Translations under genes and position numbers: made by a program
NCBI RefSeq assembly: GCF_008831285.2
Contig: NC_045150.1
Location: 8,382,001-8,446,000 of the forward strand
Direction of reading: 5' to 3'
DNA length: 64,000 nt
DNA from: Nymphaea colorata
Lineage: Eukaryota; Streptophyta; Magnoliopsida; Nymphaeales; Nymphaeaceae
The notes under the pieces: model-generated
Told to the model about the DNA's origin: nothing
Databases searched by the model: none
Seen by the model: only the letters and a program-made list of their open reading frames with translations
In this document: positions 1 through 12,974 of the stretch, piece by piece
Numbering within the stretch: the first letter of the stretch is position 1
Layout: every line of letters starts with the position of its first letter

Positions 1-2191
1 TTTTGCTGTATGCAAAAGTTTTTTCTTATCTAGAAAACAAGGTTAGGCAAAACTTTGTCCATACTTGCACAACTTTTGCCTTAAATTTATACCAAACAGC
101 CCCAGAGAGAATTACTTGTCATTTAAATGATAAAAAAGTTACTTATAGAATATATGGGTGCCTAAAAGAGCAAAAATTACAAAAAATAGTATAGTAGATC
201 TACATGCTTTAATAATAAAAGGCATAAAATACAAAAAGGACGCGCATGAAGTCAGGTAGTTGCCATGATTTTCAGAAGCTCTTTCGCTTATGTCAGTAGT
301 TTGTGCTCTAGACAGCTTACGTCATAGAAATTCGTCAATAATAACCTTTTAATTATTTTTTTGCCTTAATGAAATACACTTGCAGAAGGCTCTGGTTTTC
401 CCCTTTTATGTTCATAGATGCTTTCAGTGAGAGGCTGGTTTCTGAATGATTCCTCCTGCCATGAACATGTTCTCCCTCCTAATGAGTAACTTAAATTGTG
501 TGCAAGAACAGAAGCAGATCTTAGCATGCACTTAATGATATATTTATCATGTACAATCCTATTCTTATAATTTTGGAAGAGAAGGAAAAAAGAATGAGAA
601 AATTCGATCCACACTTTTTCTTTCACGATTCCACGGCACTAGAGGACAGAATTCTCCGAATTTTCTGATATTGTCTTTTGTTACTTTTCTATATTATCCT
701 CCAATGTCTGGGAACAGAAGCATGATCTTGCCGTTATCGTGGAAGATTGCTTACTGAACGTCGTGGAAAAGCAACACTTGTGCTTGACAGCTTAAATGCA
801 TCGCTGCCATTTGTTTTAATCCAAGTGAGATTTGGAATGAGAGGATGAACGATACCGATTGCAAAAATTAATTCCGCTTTTGGCAGAACTCAAATTTCCA
901 ATTTGGAATGATCTTCTTTTTCATCATCAAGATAGAGAAATTGATGACCAAGCTTAATCTGCTGGCGACATTTAATTCACTAATAGCTTGAAAGCTTCTT
1001 ACTGTTCTTTTCTGGAGTCACATGCAGGTTTGACCACAGAGAGTGAAACTTCTTTTGCTCATTATTCTGCTTTCATTTTGTAGGGATTCTCCTTTGGAAG
1101 AAGCTTGACTAAAGAGCCAAACTTTTTACTCTGTTCGCAGAACTAATGTTTTCAAATTTTCTGATATGGTCTTCTCTTTTGCTAGGAACTACTCACGTGA
1201 AAGCCTGTTAGAGATTAAATTACAGAGATGGAAGGCCCAGTTTGAATAATTAAGATTTCTCGGGCAATCAAATGCGTATGAGGCTAAGAGAGCCCTTCTC
1301 ATGCCCCCTCACCTGAATCCTTTCTGCTGAATTTGGTTGAACTGTTGCATGGAGGCATAATATATATATATATTATAACGGGAGAGGTATATATTAATAT
1401 GTGGATATGCTTTTGGGAGGGAGTACAGCAGCATATGCTAGGGTACAATCCCCACTCCTTGCTTTCTTCTTTTTTGGGGCAGGGAGGTTCGTGGGGGTCG
1501 TTGGCTTCTGTCTACAACTTACTCTGAGGTCTGAATGAATCTATCATGGCTTATGATCAGGCGTCCACATCACATGCACTTTATACTGCAGATCCATCAA
1601 GTGGCCCGGGCGGTTCTAACTTCTACGTCGAACTACTTTTATGTTATTACTATTATTTTTGTTGCTGTTCTTGTAATAAAAGATCTAGTGTTGCGATCAA
1701 TTTCTCTTGATCCACATTATATTTGAAATGCCATGTGGCCTAAAAAAAAGTATGATATATTTCAGGAGGCGAGGCTCTGTACTGATTATGCAAGAGATTT
1801 AATTCGCGTATCCTTACACAATTTCTTATTGTAAATATATTTCAGGTAAGCCAACTTCTTGCCTGAGAGAGAAAAGGTTCTCGCCATATTCGTTTCAGGC
1901 CTCTCGATTGTTCAGACTGGTTAGTTATGCCTGTATTCACGTTTATGCCTGGAGATTAAGCAAAATATTTCTGACCCCGAATTAAGCAGAAATTTCATGA
2001 AAGAAACGAGATAAAATTTCTAGAAGGAAGATCCTGAGAATAGTTCCTTGGCTCCCCATAGAGGCATCCCTAGTTGGTAGTCCTACTCCTGTTAGTATGG
2101 TTCCCGTATGAGCAGCAGACGGCCGGCTGAGAAATGTGTGTTAAGCTTGGAGCCGTATGAAGACGAAATATTAAAAGGTGTTCCTTTCATG

Positions 2192-2229
<38 letters not shown>

Positions 2230-5200
2230 TTGCACTCTATGATGAGCTCATCAGTTTTACATGAATGTATATATGCATTCAACCGTGTATAAAGAACTGA
2301 AGCTTTTCATAACGCTCGACCGAGATTGAAATATACACTACCGAAAGCTGGCAGTCAAAGGCCTGAACAGAACAAGCTTTACAATATTATTTTGATGATG
2401 ACTAATGCAGCTGATAAACGAATTTGGCGTGTAGAATATGGCACTGTGATTTTAATAAATTAAGAGCAAACAAGAAAACGTTACGCAATTTCCAAGTCTA
2501 TACAAGTTAGGCAAAATAAAAGTTCACCAATCTCCAAACTCCCACGAAATCTCTCATAAAAATGCATATCTTTGATGATATTAGATAAAGTAGCTGGTCA
2601 AAAAGGGGTTTGGTTGTGACAGAAGGAACACAAAGAAGGTAAAAATGAAAGGAGGTTATGAGACTGAGGAATAAAGGCAAAAGCGAGCAAAAAACAAATT
2701 AATGGTGTAAGACAGCAGTCAGGAATTGTACTGCAGAATATGCCTTCTATCCCATTGGGGCCGCCGCCAAACAACAAAGTGAACCTGCAACCCTAGCTGC
2801 CTGTATAAAGAGTTGCAGAGACTTACCGACTGTTTGTGAGGGAGAAGGTGCAGACATGGCGAAAGAAATGAAGTGATGGGTTGTGCTTGACAAGAATTGC
2901 AGGGCAATTCTTTCTTGGCAGTCACAACCCTCATTGTCCATGACTGATGAGCAGTTTCAGACAATTGACATGAGTCATGCTTGACCGGAGGGCCGACTGC
3001 CAAAGGAGAATTGCCCGGTGATTCTTGCGCACAGAAAGGGAATCGCGTTTCAGACTAAGTTCTCAAGAACGTCTTGTTTGAGTTCTACAGATGGTTTTGT
3101 TTTCTAGCTTAATTTCCCTCATCAAGCATCGATGCTGGCATTGGCACTATGCCCGTGTGTGTGTTAATGTGTTTGATGCTTTCCTTTCGCTGTTGTTTGT
3201 GCCCCCTTTCTTTCACTATTGAAAAACGCTTAATTTGGAGAGTGAGCTACGCACACCACCTTGTGCATGTGCATGTATGCACCCACAAAAAAAGTAAGCG
3301 AGAGTTGGAGTATTTTAAAAGTATAACAAAAAAATGTTCTTTTTAGACTTTTAAGTTTTTTCGTTACTGTTTTTATCCTTATAAAGAAAGATTTTATTTT
3401 TATAATCAAGGGTATTCTGATCATTGTATAAGACGGTGCACATTTTTTTTGTGGACAGGATGGTGCATATAACCAGCTTTGCTTAGTTTGTGAGGGCCCC
3501 AATACGCTTTAGGCCCTACCTTTACGCCAGTGGGGTCTTCAGTAGTATGTTATAAGGTGGTCTCATATTGTGTACTCTTCAGAGCCCAGGTTTCTTGTCA
3601 TGGTATGCATTCACTACTTAATAAGCTTCCTTAATTCCTCTAAATCCATACTTAATAGGCAGAAGTTTTTGTAAGGCATTATTGTAATTTCCTATTTTAT
3701 GCTATTAGTTTAATCCCCATTTTTAAGAGGGGTGGTTATCTCTTGCATTCTTTATTCTGAATTAGTAAAGAGCCCTGTGTGGCAGTGGATATAGGAGAAT
3801 TTTGGTTTTCCAACCACATAAAAATCTTTATGTATCATCATCTTCTTCTTCTTCTTCTTTTTCTTCTTCTTCTTCTCTTGAGAGAGAAAGAGAGGGCCTT
3901 GTTCCTAACAGTTTTTTGACATGTTTATGCATTGGATCACCTAACAAGGTGGTTCACCTCAATGTCGCAGTAGTTTTTTGGTTTTTTATTTTAGTCTTTA
4001 CAGAAAAAGGCATTCATTATTAATTTTTTAATTATTATCATTTTTGTTAGGCTTTTTGAAAACACACACTTAGCTTGTATTAATATACTTTCATTTTGCA
4101 TGTGCATGACTGCACCCCTTGCTTCTTGGTGCATGCTGTAGCATCCACTGTTGTTCTTCTTACCATGCACATTGCAGGTGGAGAGAAATAGAGAGGGGCA
4201 CCTAACCACACTGTAAAAATGGGGGTTTCTATCAATTTCATACATGTAAATGGGAGTGCCTCTTTTATTAGTCTACGTAATGAGGCCGCTCACAAATTTG
4301 ATAGATGTAAAGCAACCGCTCAAAAGTTGGACAGCGGTTTAGTTTGTTTCAGTAAAGAAATTAAGCAGGATATATATGAGTTGCCGTTCTCTGAATGGGC
4401 CCAACCTGAGTACTCCAGAACCAGATTTGGTAAAAAATAAAATAAAATAAATAGATCTTAACTTGGTGTTCTTACTTTTGAATAAAATAAATAAAAAAAT
4501 AAATAAATAGTCTCTACCATTTGCATTCTTACTTTTCAATGAGCAATATTCTCTGTGACAGGAGTGCATCCAAGTGCCCATGTTTAGCAGTGATTGCATT
4601 CCACGCACCTTATGCGTTTAATTAGATTAATTCAAGGATCGATTATTATGTTTTGAGCCATATAATCGCATAATGACTAAGGTTGGAATTCAGTTGAACT
4701 CTTGAACATTAATTGATTAGTGAAATGTAATTACACATGCTATTTCTCACTACAGCAGATTTTAAGATCACTGTTGCTGCTCATAGATTATTTCAGAGAC
4801 CTCTGTGATCTCTATTTCTGCAACGGCATGGCTGCAGCGCCAATCATGGACGTGGCTGCGCTCCTCTTCGTCAGCCAGCGATGCCAACTCGTCGGTGGTG
4901 TTTGACAATCACTGATGCCATAGCGACAGCAGTGTCGGAGTTTTGGGGTTTTGTTGTAGTGTCTTTTCGCAGTGAAGCTGTAACGATCCATGCTCCTAAA
5001 TTTACCTATAAATATATTAATGTTGTGCAAATGATCATACTGCATACATAATATGCATGGCGTCTTACATTATTGACACGATATCACCAAGCCCTTTTTC
5101 GAGTATCAACTACAATTAGTGCCGTGGGATATTAGATTTATCTTATAACTCTTCGTTGGCCTCACTAACAATTTCTCTCTTTTGAGTCAATGTACAACAA

Positions 5201-6006
5201 TGAGCTAATGAGAGAGATGAAAAAGAGTTGTTCCCGTTGCTTTACTTCAAACTAAGCCAGCCACATAGTTTCTTACTCATCAATACAATACAATAGAAAC
5301 AATTTAGGGAAAGGTTGCATCGGATCCAAATTTGATCCGACTCTTATTTTTAAGAGTTTACAACCTCAACTTTTAAATAGATTCTGCGTATATATATCAC
5401 CGTCTAATCAAGACACAATTGTTCTCTTGAGTGGCATCCATGTCAAGTGAAGGGAATCAGGTCCAAATAACCTTGGACGTTCTTTTCTTACAAAATGCAC
5501 CCATTTGGAATAATTCTAATATTCCCTTTAGAAATGTTGAAGTCTATAGAGAGAGAGTGAGAGAGAGAGTTTGTAAAATAGAAAAAAAAAACATAAGAAT
5601 GTTGCGGTGGATTTGCATCTGCAGTTTGGTAGTGCGAACAACTTCATATGGCTTTACTAATAGTATGGTAGTTCATTTCTTAGTTTTAGTTTGGTGTTCT
5701 CTCTCTCTCTCTCTGTATATATATATATATATGCTTTTAAGTGGCAATGGTTTTGGAAGAGCTGCCAGAAAAAAAAAAGCCCAGTACTTTTTTTTATGAC
5801 CAAGAAAATATGTTCAGACAGTCTGATAAGTTTAGTAAATTAATTGGTTTATCATTGAAAATGGATGTGAAAGAGTCAACATGGGAGGATATGAATTAGT
5901 CCTAAAGTGATACTGAGGGTGGCTAAATGTGAACTTAATTATCACATGTTAAGAAATTCTCAGTAATCTAACCCTATATATATGTGTACGGGTGTGTGTG
6001 TGTGTG

Positions 6007-6030
<24 letters not shown>
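1..6030. other. gene-free AT-rich spacer
   Basis: No open frame here resembles a known protein and none has plausible splice-linked neighbours. The stretch contains simple repeats: (TA)n followed by (GA)n near 2192-2229, a TTC-rich run near 3840-3875, GA and TA runs near 5545-5570 and 5699-5732. A 24-bp word at 3001-3024 recurs at 7374-7397. The remainder looks like decayed, low-copy spacer. Confidence 0.6.
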
Positions 6031-6037
<7 letters not shown>

Positions 6038-6038
<1 letters not shown>

Positions 6039-6308
6039 AAGAGAGAGAGAGTCTGGTAGGTACTAGACACTTAAACGTTAGATGGATAAGTAACAACATT
6101 AGTACTTGATCCTATCCACATCATTGGTTGAGTGGAAAACAATGAAAAAAATATCAAACGATTTTGTCTTCTAGTATTGGTTTACACATTCTTTCTTCTT
6201 ATTTTTCTCCCAACCGTTGATATGGAAAAAATCAAGGGTGCCTAAGATTGTTCTTTACCTGTTTAGCATTTAAGTGTCAAATACCTATTAATTTCTCTCT
6301 TGATCTTT

Positions 6309-6312
<4 letters not shown>
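6038..6312. mobile_element. fold-back MITE-like element
   Basis: The two ends are imperfect inverted repeats of about 55 bp. The left arm runs from a TATATAAA/GAGAGA stretch through GACACTTAAACG to the TCATTGGTTGAG region. The right arm, read in reverse, gives TATATAAAAGATCAAGAGAG, then GACACTTAAATG, and CAACGGTTGGG. The complementarity extends into the interior, so the transcript would fold almost entirely. No coding capacity is seen. I could not define the target duplication because both ends abut (TA)n tracts. Superfamily unknown. Confidence 0.5.
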
Positions 6313-6324
<12 letters not shown>

Positions 6325-6350
<26 letters not shown>

Positions 6351-7595
6351 TGTTAGACCTCTAAGGAATCATCAAGACCCTTAAAGTTTTTATGCATGGG
6401 CAGTTGGAGAAACAGTTGCAAATTAATGTTAGATGACCAAAATAAGTAACTACCAAGCCCTCAGATTGAGACTGTGATGTGAATCATCAATTTCAGTGAG
6501 ATCAAACAATGAAGATTAAGTTGAAAATATAAAAGTCAAAACTGGTTTTTTCTAGAACCCAATTACTCCTCGAATGGGAGTTGGAGCTTCGTTTAAGAAA
6601 GCTCATCTGTTTCTGTCTTTTACATACTGTCTCTTTTGATCATTCAGAGGGTACTTCAGACTCTTGAAAAAAATAAGTTATCTGTTATATTTGCATTTTA
6701 ATTTCTGCTGTTTGTTCTCATTGGGTTCCACAGCCTAGTTGGTTCCCACTAAATCTTGTATATGAGGGTCTGAAAGCTATCTGTTTTCGTATATACAAAA
6801 GTCCGATATAGTCAGCAGATAGATCTAATAACATTCACTTTAACTTGCTAATAAAGATTACAAAATCTAATCACAACCATAATCGTAGAAGGATATATGG
6901 AATCTCAAAGGATGTGTTACTAGAAAGTTGTATGTACTAGCTAGTTTTCAAAAGATTGGGCTGACTAAGTGCGAAAAAGCTAAATGCAACAGTATAGTGG
7001 ACGTTTACAAAAAATATGTGTGGAATAAAGCTATTACGAGGGTGCCAAACAAGGCTATCCAGATTTTATTCTTAAAAAAAAAAAAATAAAGAAGAAGGAA
7101 AAACTAAAAGGAAAAGTTAAGTTGGGCAAGATGGTATAGCATATGAATATGAAGGGATGGTGCCCTCGCATATACTCCGTGGCTAATCTGGCATATTGAA
7201 CATCTTCTATTAATGGCTAGGGCCTGATCGTCGGCCTTTACTCCGACCTAACCAGAAATCGAGAATTCATGCGTTGTAGGTTTATCACAGTGCAAGCAAG
7301 GAATCGCAGGGTAGTTCTTCTTTGACGATCTGCCATCTCTTTATGTATTTCATAAATTTGTTAGGCTGGTTGTCAAAGGAGAATTGCCCGGTGATTCGTG
7401 ACCAGGCACTTAAGTCTTAAGAAATTGCATCCGTTTTTCCGGTGGCCGGAGATTGGAGAGCTGGCTTCGTTTGTTTTCACAGGTGTCCTGTTTTAGCAAC
7501 GGCTCTGATGTTTCAGGTGGAATCTGCGACTCACTGCTCTTGACGGAATCTCTCAGTCTCAGGTTAGTCTGACCATCTTGATCTAATCTACATTT
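6325..7595. other. spacer upstream of LINE relic
   Basis: AT-rich sequence with a CA run at 6329-6350 and an A-rich tract at 7072-7090. No gene recognised. The last 300 bases may include degraded 5' sequence of the LINE that follows, but no frame is long enough to show it. Confidence 0.4.
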
Positions 7596-7598
7596 ATC

Positions 7599-8880
7599 AT
7601 GTGCCCTTCTTTGGCTCCAATAATTTCATCATTTTTATGGTTAAACTTTGGCGTCTACAGACGGCGTTGGCTGGCAGTCTCCAAACCTTCGCACTTTCTC
7701 CAGCTTACCAAGTGCGAACCAGAGCTGAATCGCATTCAAGGGCCCCTTTCGTCCTCAGTGCCTCTTAATGACCATCAACTGGAGGAGCTTTGTGTTCAAC
7801 ATGTTTCTCCAGCAAATAACCTCAGGCTATGTAATGAAAATTATTGGAAGCAGTGGCTTTTTAAGATTCGTTGGTTGAAGCTGAGAGATGCGAACACTCG
7901 CTGTTTTCATCAAATGGCTTCTCAAAACTTCCGCCGTAATAAATTACAAAATTTGGTAGTTGATGGAGATTGCCTTTCAGGGATGAGATATTCTTACGGC
8001 AGCCTCTTTCTACTTCAGAAAGCTATGTTCTTCCAATAATGAGTCTTCACAAGCCCTTGATTGGTGGTTTAGATTTTCGTGCTCTCTCTCATTTGGTGGC
8101 TACTAACCTGCAAGCTCCTTTCTTGTTGTCTGAGCTCCATACTGTCTCATCTGCCATCTTGTGTTCGCCGTTCGATTATTTCTCTTGTGCCTAAGCATGA
8201 GGATGCTTCAGACATATATCTCCAGATTTAGGCCTATCTTTTTGCTTGGTCTTTTGAGGAGATTGATAGCAAAGATTCTAGCCAACAGACTAAAGACCGT
8301 CAATTCTGTGTTGATTGCGGAGTCGTAGTATGCGTTCATCTCGAGAAGATCTCTTTCAGATGGCAATTTTTTTGTTGCTTCTGAAATGGTTCATTCCATG
8401 TCTGCAACCTTCCTCCATGCTCAAACTAGACTTGCATACACCCTTTCTTGGCCTTTCCTTTTTGAAGTGATGCAACATATGGGTTTCAGATATAGATGGA
8501 TGTGTTGCACGGAGGAGCTTGTGGTGATGGTGTGGGATTAATGGTGTCTGTGGACATCCATTGCCCACCCAACGGGGTGTTCGTCAAGGGTGCCCATTAT
8601 CTCCGCTGTTCTTCAATAAGATCAACTGAGGGTCTTGTAGTTCACGGGCTACTGATAGCTCATTTTCTATCCACGCCAACAATAGGCTCTTTTAAATGTC
8701 AGATGGTTCAATATGCTGATGATATTATGATTTTTGGTCAGGCAACCACACAGCAAATGGCTCGAACCTTATTTCTGCTACAGACTTTTTCCATGCTATC
8801 GGGTCTTCACATCAATGACACAAAGTGTGCGGTTACTCTGTTTAGCACGGGGAATTTTCAAACCCCTTTTTCTTTTCTTT
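7599..8880 (+). pseudogene. degenerate L1-type LINE, linker and reverse transcriptase
   Basis: Remnant of a plant L1-type non-LTR retrotransposon ORF2. From 7740 to 8000 the frame reads like the linker between endonuclease and reverse transcriptase (KIRWLKLRDANTRCFHQMAS, then FRRNKLQNLV). Between 8190 and 8490 pieces of reverse transcriptase appear in shifting frames: an ISLVPKHEDASD-like start, an ANRLK-like piece, SRRSLSDGNFF, and PFLFEVMQHMGF. At 8700-8840 the catalytic motif is visible as MVQYADDIMIFG, followed by LSGLHIN. Several frame changes and stops separate these blocks, so it cannot encode a working enzyme. The endonuclease domain and 3' tail are not recognisable; a (TA)n tract follows at 8890-8935. 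The family assignment rests on motif order and the YADD box. Confidence 0.8.
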
Positions 8881-8889
8881 CTTTTATTC

Positions 8890-8892
8890 GTT

Positions 8893-8934
<42 letters not shown>

Positions 8935-11700
8935 ATGTGAACTTCTTTAGACAAGTATTTGGTAAATCTGTTGTTCATCTTAATTTTAAAGGATTCATTA
9001 GTGTTAAGCTAGTAGTTCTTCATTCATATGTTTTGTAATTTAGCATGTATGCTCACTTCGTTTTATGTCATTACATGTTGTTGATGTAGTTTTTATTACA
9101 TATTTTTAGCTCAAATTCATTAGTAGTTTAATTATTTTATCTTATTATGGGTGCCATTTCTAGTTTATATTTCTTACTCTTGACATTGCCAATGCCTTAG
9201 TATTAATGGCGGTCGACTTATCTTTGGGATTCAATCTCCTAAGTGGACTAGCCTTATTGCATCCAAAGGTCCATGGTTTGGAAGTACTGGATTAAATTTG
9301 CTACTAATCAAAATATCCTTAGGAATATGGCTGATTTATTATAATTATAATTATAATTATTGTTATTTAGATGTCGAGACCCAATTAAGACTTAGAATAA
9401 ATGAGGAACTAGAAAATTTTAGCTGCGGAACACTGATGCATAAACAAAAAGAATCTTACAATCTCTGCACCGTGAAATGATCTTGGGATATTAATATACA
9501 ATAAACAAATTGTGCAGGTCCGTGTGGGCAATTGCTTATAGGAGCCAACATTTAGATCCACTGGTGCTGGTTGGTCATAGGTTCAAACTCCACTGTGGCT
9601 TTTGGCAAAGCTAGCTTCTTATGAAAGGTTTTCTGGACATTAATGAGACGTCAGCTTTACCCGGTCTCAATGGCAACTACAGATATGGCAGGTTTAACCA
9701 GTGAGGTCGAGTCTCTCACCTCAAAAGTGGCTTCTCCATTGTCCAAACAACTACTATAGTGTGCATGGATGCATGAACTTTCCACCTTACTGGTAATTAA
9801 AAATAACGAAGATAATGTGTTTGCGTTATGATTCTTAAACTTATGTAGCTTCTTGTCATCTTTCAACAAAATCAGTCTGCCTTATAAAACCAAAAATCAT
9901 AGAAGTGATGGCCTATATTTTGATGCATTCAAACAATTGCTTTTATTTAACCAAGTGACTTCAGGAAGTAAGTATATGTAGGAGAAATGAGGAGGTGCTT
10001 GACAACAGAGTTAAATACTAATATAGGATTTTATGAATCTATTACAAAGATTAAGGCAGATTCATGAAACAATAACAATAGAAACACTAACACAGGGTTC
10101 TATATAAAATTGTCCCAAAGATTAAGTAAAGTATAAAGTTGTATCAGCCTTTTGGATAAATACATATAAATACAGTGTTTAGTGTTCATGTTGCCAAATT
10201 CCCTTCAAATATACAATGGCAAATTAAAATGATCACAGTAGAAATGTTTTGTTTTCAGCTATATGAATGAAGATATACAACTATTCACATAAAAAAAAGT
10301 TGTTGGCAGATCCACTCTCACTTCCATTATAGCTCTTGCTTCCAAGGAGAAGGAAGCTTCATACTTTCATCAATGGGATGCGCAGGTCGGGTTACAGCCC
10401 CAAAAGCTTGACCCGGCCTAGAAGCTTGATAGTCGGACTCAAGTTTAATACAAAAACGACATCGTTTTTTTTTTTCTTTTTTTTTACAAAGCATTTGTGC
10501 TTTTCATGAAATCATTATTTTTAGATATTTCAATAGGTTTGTGTTATAAACATAATTGATTCTAATAAATATGTAGTTGACAATACATAAATTAACTATA
10601 CCTTTAAACTAACGATGGAGACAATTCAAATACTTCTGAGTTCTCTCCTTTGGTGAATGTTCAAGAATCAACAATGAGCACTCATAAGAGAAAGTGATTT
10701 GAGCTGCCTCAAACAGCAGATATTCTTTTATTCTCTCTCTCTCTGTCTCTGTCTCTCTCTCTCTAGATTGCACGGGGAGAATTTTGCAATAAGGTACTAA
10801 AAGAAACCGCTGTTTACATGATTAAGAATTTTGCACAAGGCGACAGTATAGCTGATGATCTGAAGTTGAAAAGAGCACACTCACTCTGCCTAAAAGCTCA
10901 CGAAAATTATAGCAAAACGAACAGAAAAGTTCTGCAATCGAGGCAAAATTGTGGAGCTTGTGTACTGTGTTAATCAATAAGCTTGAAACTTGTACATTAT
11001 TATTCAATTCAAGAACTAGACATCCATCCATCCATGAACTGAGGATGCTTTCTTGTGACCGAAATGGCCAGGTTGACACCCTTCCTTCTCCAACCATGTC
11101 AACATCGTTGTAATATAGTGCAAGATGACGGCCTCATGTGAATCCTTGCAGGCATGTGACCGTTGGTCAGGCGTCCGATTCAAAATTCGAGTCACGTGAC
11201 CCGCTGAAGTTGCTGTAAATGCCACCGTTTTCTGTATAAATTACGATAATGCCATTCCTTTGAACTGGATCTGGAATCGTGAATCCAGTCCGATATGATT
11301 ATCTGATCCGGCCGGAGGTCAATCAATCCAATCCGGATACAAGGCACAATCCAACCATTATTTTCTATCTTATCTGGATCAGGGTCTCAATGGAGTTGGA
11401 TCTTACGTTATTGGATATAACACGATCATCTGTGTTTGTAAATGGGTCGGATCTTGTTGGAATATTGTCTCATTATTGAAACCCCATTTGAAACTGCCTT
11501 GTATCCAGCCGTTTCGGATCCGAATCATTTGCATCTGAAAGCGAGGACGTGGTTCAGAATAGTAAGAAAGAAATGGAGGCAAGAGATAAAACCCGATAGT
11601 TTTCAATAGGAGTCTTCTAGAAACAAGGGGGTATTTTTGTCATTGGATTTACAAATGGATGCCAACGGATTTTTGAAAATCTAGTCATGGCTCGCTAGAC
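8890..11700. other. spacer between LINE relic and DUF1685 gene
   Basis: Begins with a (TA)n tract at 8890-8935. An A+T-rich stretch with degenerate TAATTA repeats lies at 9335-9365 and a CT-rich run at 10730-10764. Around 11280-11560 are many degenerate GATCCGGA/GGATCCGAAT words, the same style of repeat found near 5310-5345, 20940-21180 and 48340-48660. No gene is supported. Confidence 0.5.
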
Positions 11701-11775
11701 AACGAAGTCGTAGACTCGTAGCCTTCTCCGGCTTTGTCCGCACTCGGCTTCTCGTCTCCCGGCGGGCCACCCTCC

Positions 11776-12363
11776 ATGGATGCAGAGGAGTTCATGGAGC
11801 AGATGGACGGCCTCTGGTTTGTCCACAACATTCTCATGCCTCCTTCTTGCAACTCTGTCTCTGCACCGTTCATGGACGCCGCCACACTCCCAAGAAGCTC
11901 AAGTGAGGAAGAGTCCAAGATCTTGCGTCACCAAACCGAACCTCTTCCATCTCCAGTTGACCAGAGCTACCCCCCTGAATTGCCAGAACCAGAGTCGAAG
12001 CCGACGCCACATCTGGAACATGTCGAAGCGATCACGGCCAGTAGATTGGAGGGGAGGAAGAAGATAAGGAGGAGGAGAAGGGAAGGGATGGTGGGAAGCG
12101 AGAGAGCTGCAGATCTGGAGTTTCAGGAGTTGAAGGGGTTCCTGGACTTGGGCTTCAGCTTTGGTGGAGGGATGGTGGATCAGAGGTTGATATCAATCAT
12201 TCCTGGCTTACAGAGGGAGAGAGGGGCTGAGAGCTCTGTTGGGCTCTATAGACCTTACCTATCCGATGCTTGGTTGTGCAGGATCCCATTTCGTAATGAA
12301 GATGTATCCATGAAGGAGGATCTTAAATCTTGGGCTCATGCTGTTGCATGCAGTGTTAGATAG
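11776..12363 (+). CDS. DUF1685 family protein
   Basis: Single-exon gene for a 195-residue protein. The start is the ATG at 11776; the open frame extends 14 codons upstream but only to a TTG. The N-terminal third is acidic with a short conserved-looking stretch (MDGLWFVHNIL, residues 10-20), the middle is Pro/Ser/Glu-rich, and a basic cluster (RKKIRRRRRE, 94-103) may be a nuclear signal. The C-terminal half carries the DUF1685 signature: SERAADLEFQELKGFLDLGF (108-127), RLISIIPGLQR (137-147), YRPYLSDAW (158-166) and the closing KSWAHAVACSVR. The function of this plant-specific family is not known. It converges on the DnaJ gene, whose stop lies about 610 bases downstream on the other strand. In Arabidopsis a DUF1685 gene also sits next to the DJC77 gene, which supports the call. 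Confidence 0.88.
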   Translation: MDAEEFMEQMDGLWFVHNILMPPSCNSVSAPFMDAATLPRSSSEEESKILRHQTEPLPSPVDQSYPPELPEPESKPTPHLEHVEAITASRLEGRKKIRRRRREGMVGSERAADLEFQELKGFLDLGFSFGGGMVDQRLISIIPGLQRERGAESSVGLYRPYLSDAWLCRIPFRNEDVSMKEDLKSWAHAVACSVR

Positions 12364-12974
12364 GAAAAGGGTCTCCCTTCACTCTCTAACCTCTCTAACG
12401 ATTCCTTGTCTTTCTTTTTCGTTCTTGCTTTGTTGAGATCATTAGGATTGACCGAATGTGTTCTGAACTGATTCTTTACTAAGTGCTAGTTTCACAAAAT
12501 CTTCTGAATGGACAGCAATTTATAGTCTTAGACACTTGAATAATAAAATTAGGCGTTGTCAACGTTGCAATGTATTTGGGTTCACCGTTTCTCTCCATTA
12601 TATGCAATTTTAAATGACAGTTCGCTCTTGAATGTGGCCTACAAGTATGCCACAGACATACAGTTTGGGTAATTATTCTCAAGATGATGACATAATCATT
12701 TTCTCATTGTTCTTACTTGGTTGTTCTTTAACTACTCCAATCCGGATCCATTAAGCCAAGAGACCGTGGTAGCAGAACATGCCACACAATAGTACGGGTC
12801 AAGTCCACAATATTGAACCGCAAATTTGTTGGCCCACTAAACCAATGAAGAGGGAGAGAGAGATAGTAATCAACTTTATACAATGGTTTTTCTTTTTCAA
12901 CTATACATAAAACAATATGGATTAGTGTACAATATGGACTAGTGTACAATATTTCAACTGCAAATGTTGCCTGC

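Noticed and set aside
2719..3003. 94-codon minus-strand frame
   Set aside because: Not similar to any family I know, overlaps another frame of the same length class, and lies in repeat-bearing spacer.
5431..5799. 122-codon frame
   Set aside because: Contains translated GA, CT and TA microsatellites and no conserved motif.
9530..9610. Possible tRNA or SINE (GGTTCAAACTCC box)
   Set aside because: A B-box-like word is present but no cloverleaf, A box or poly(A)/target duplication could be traced.
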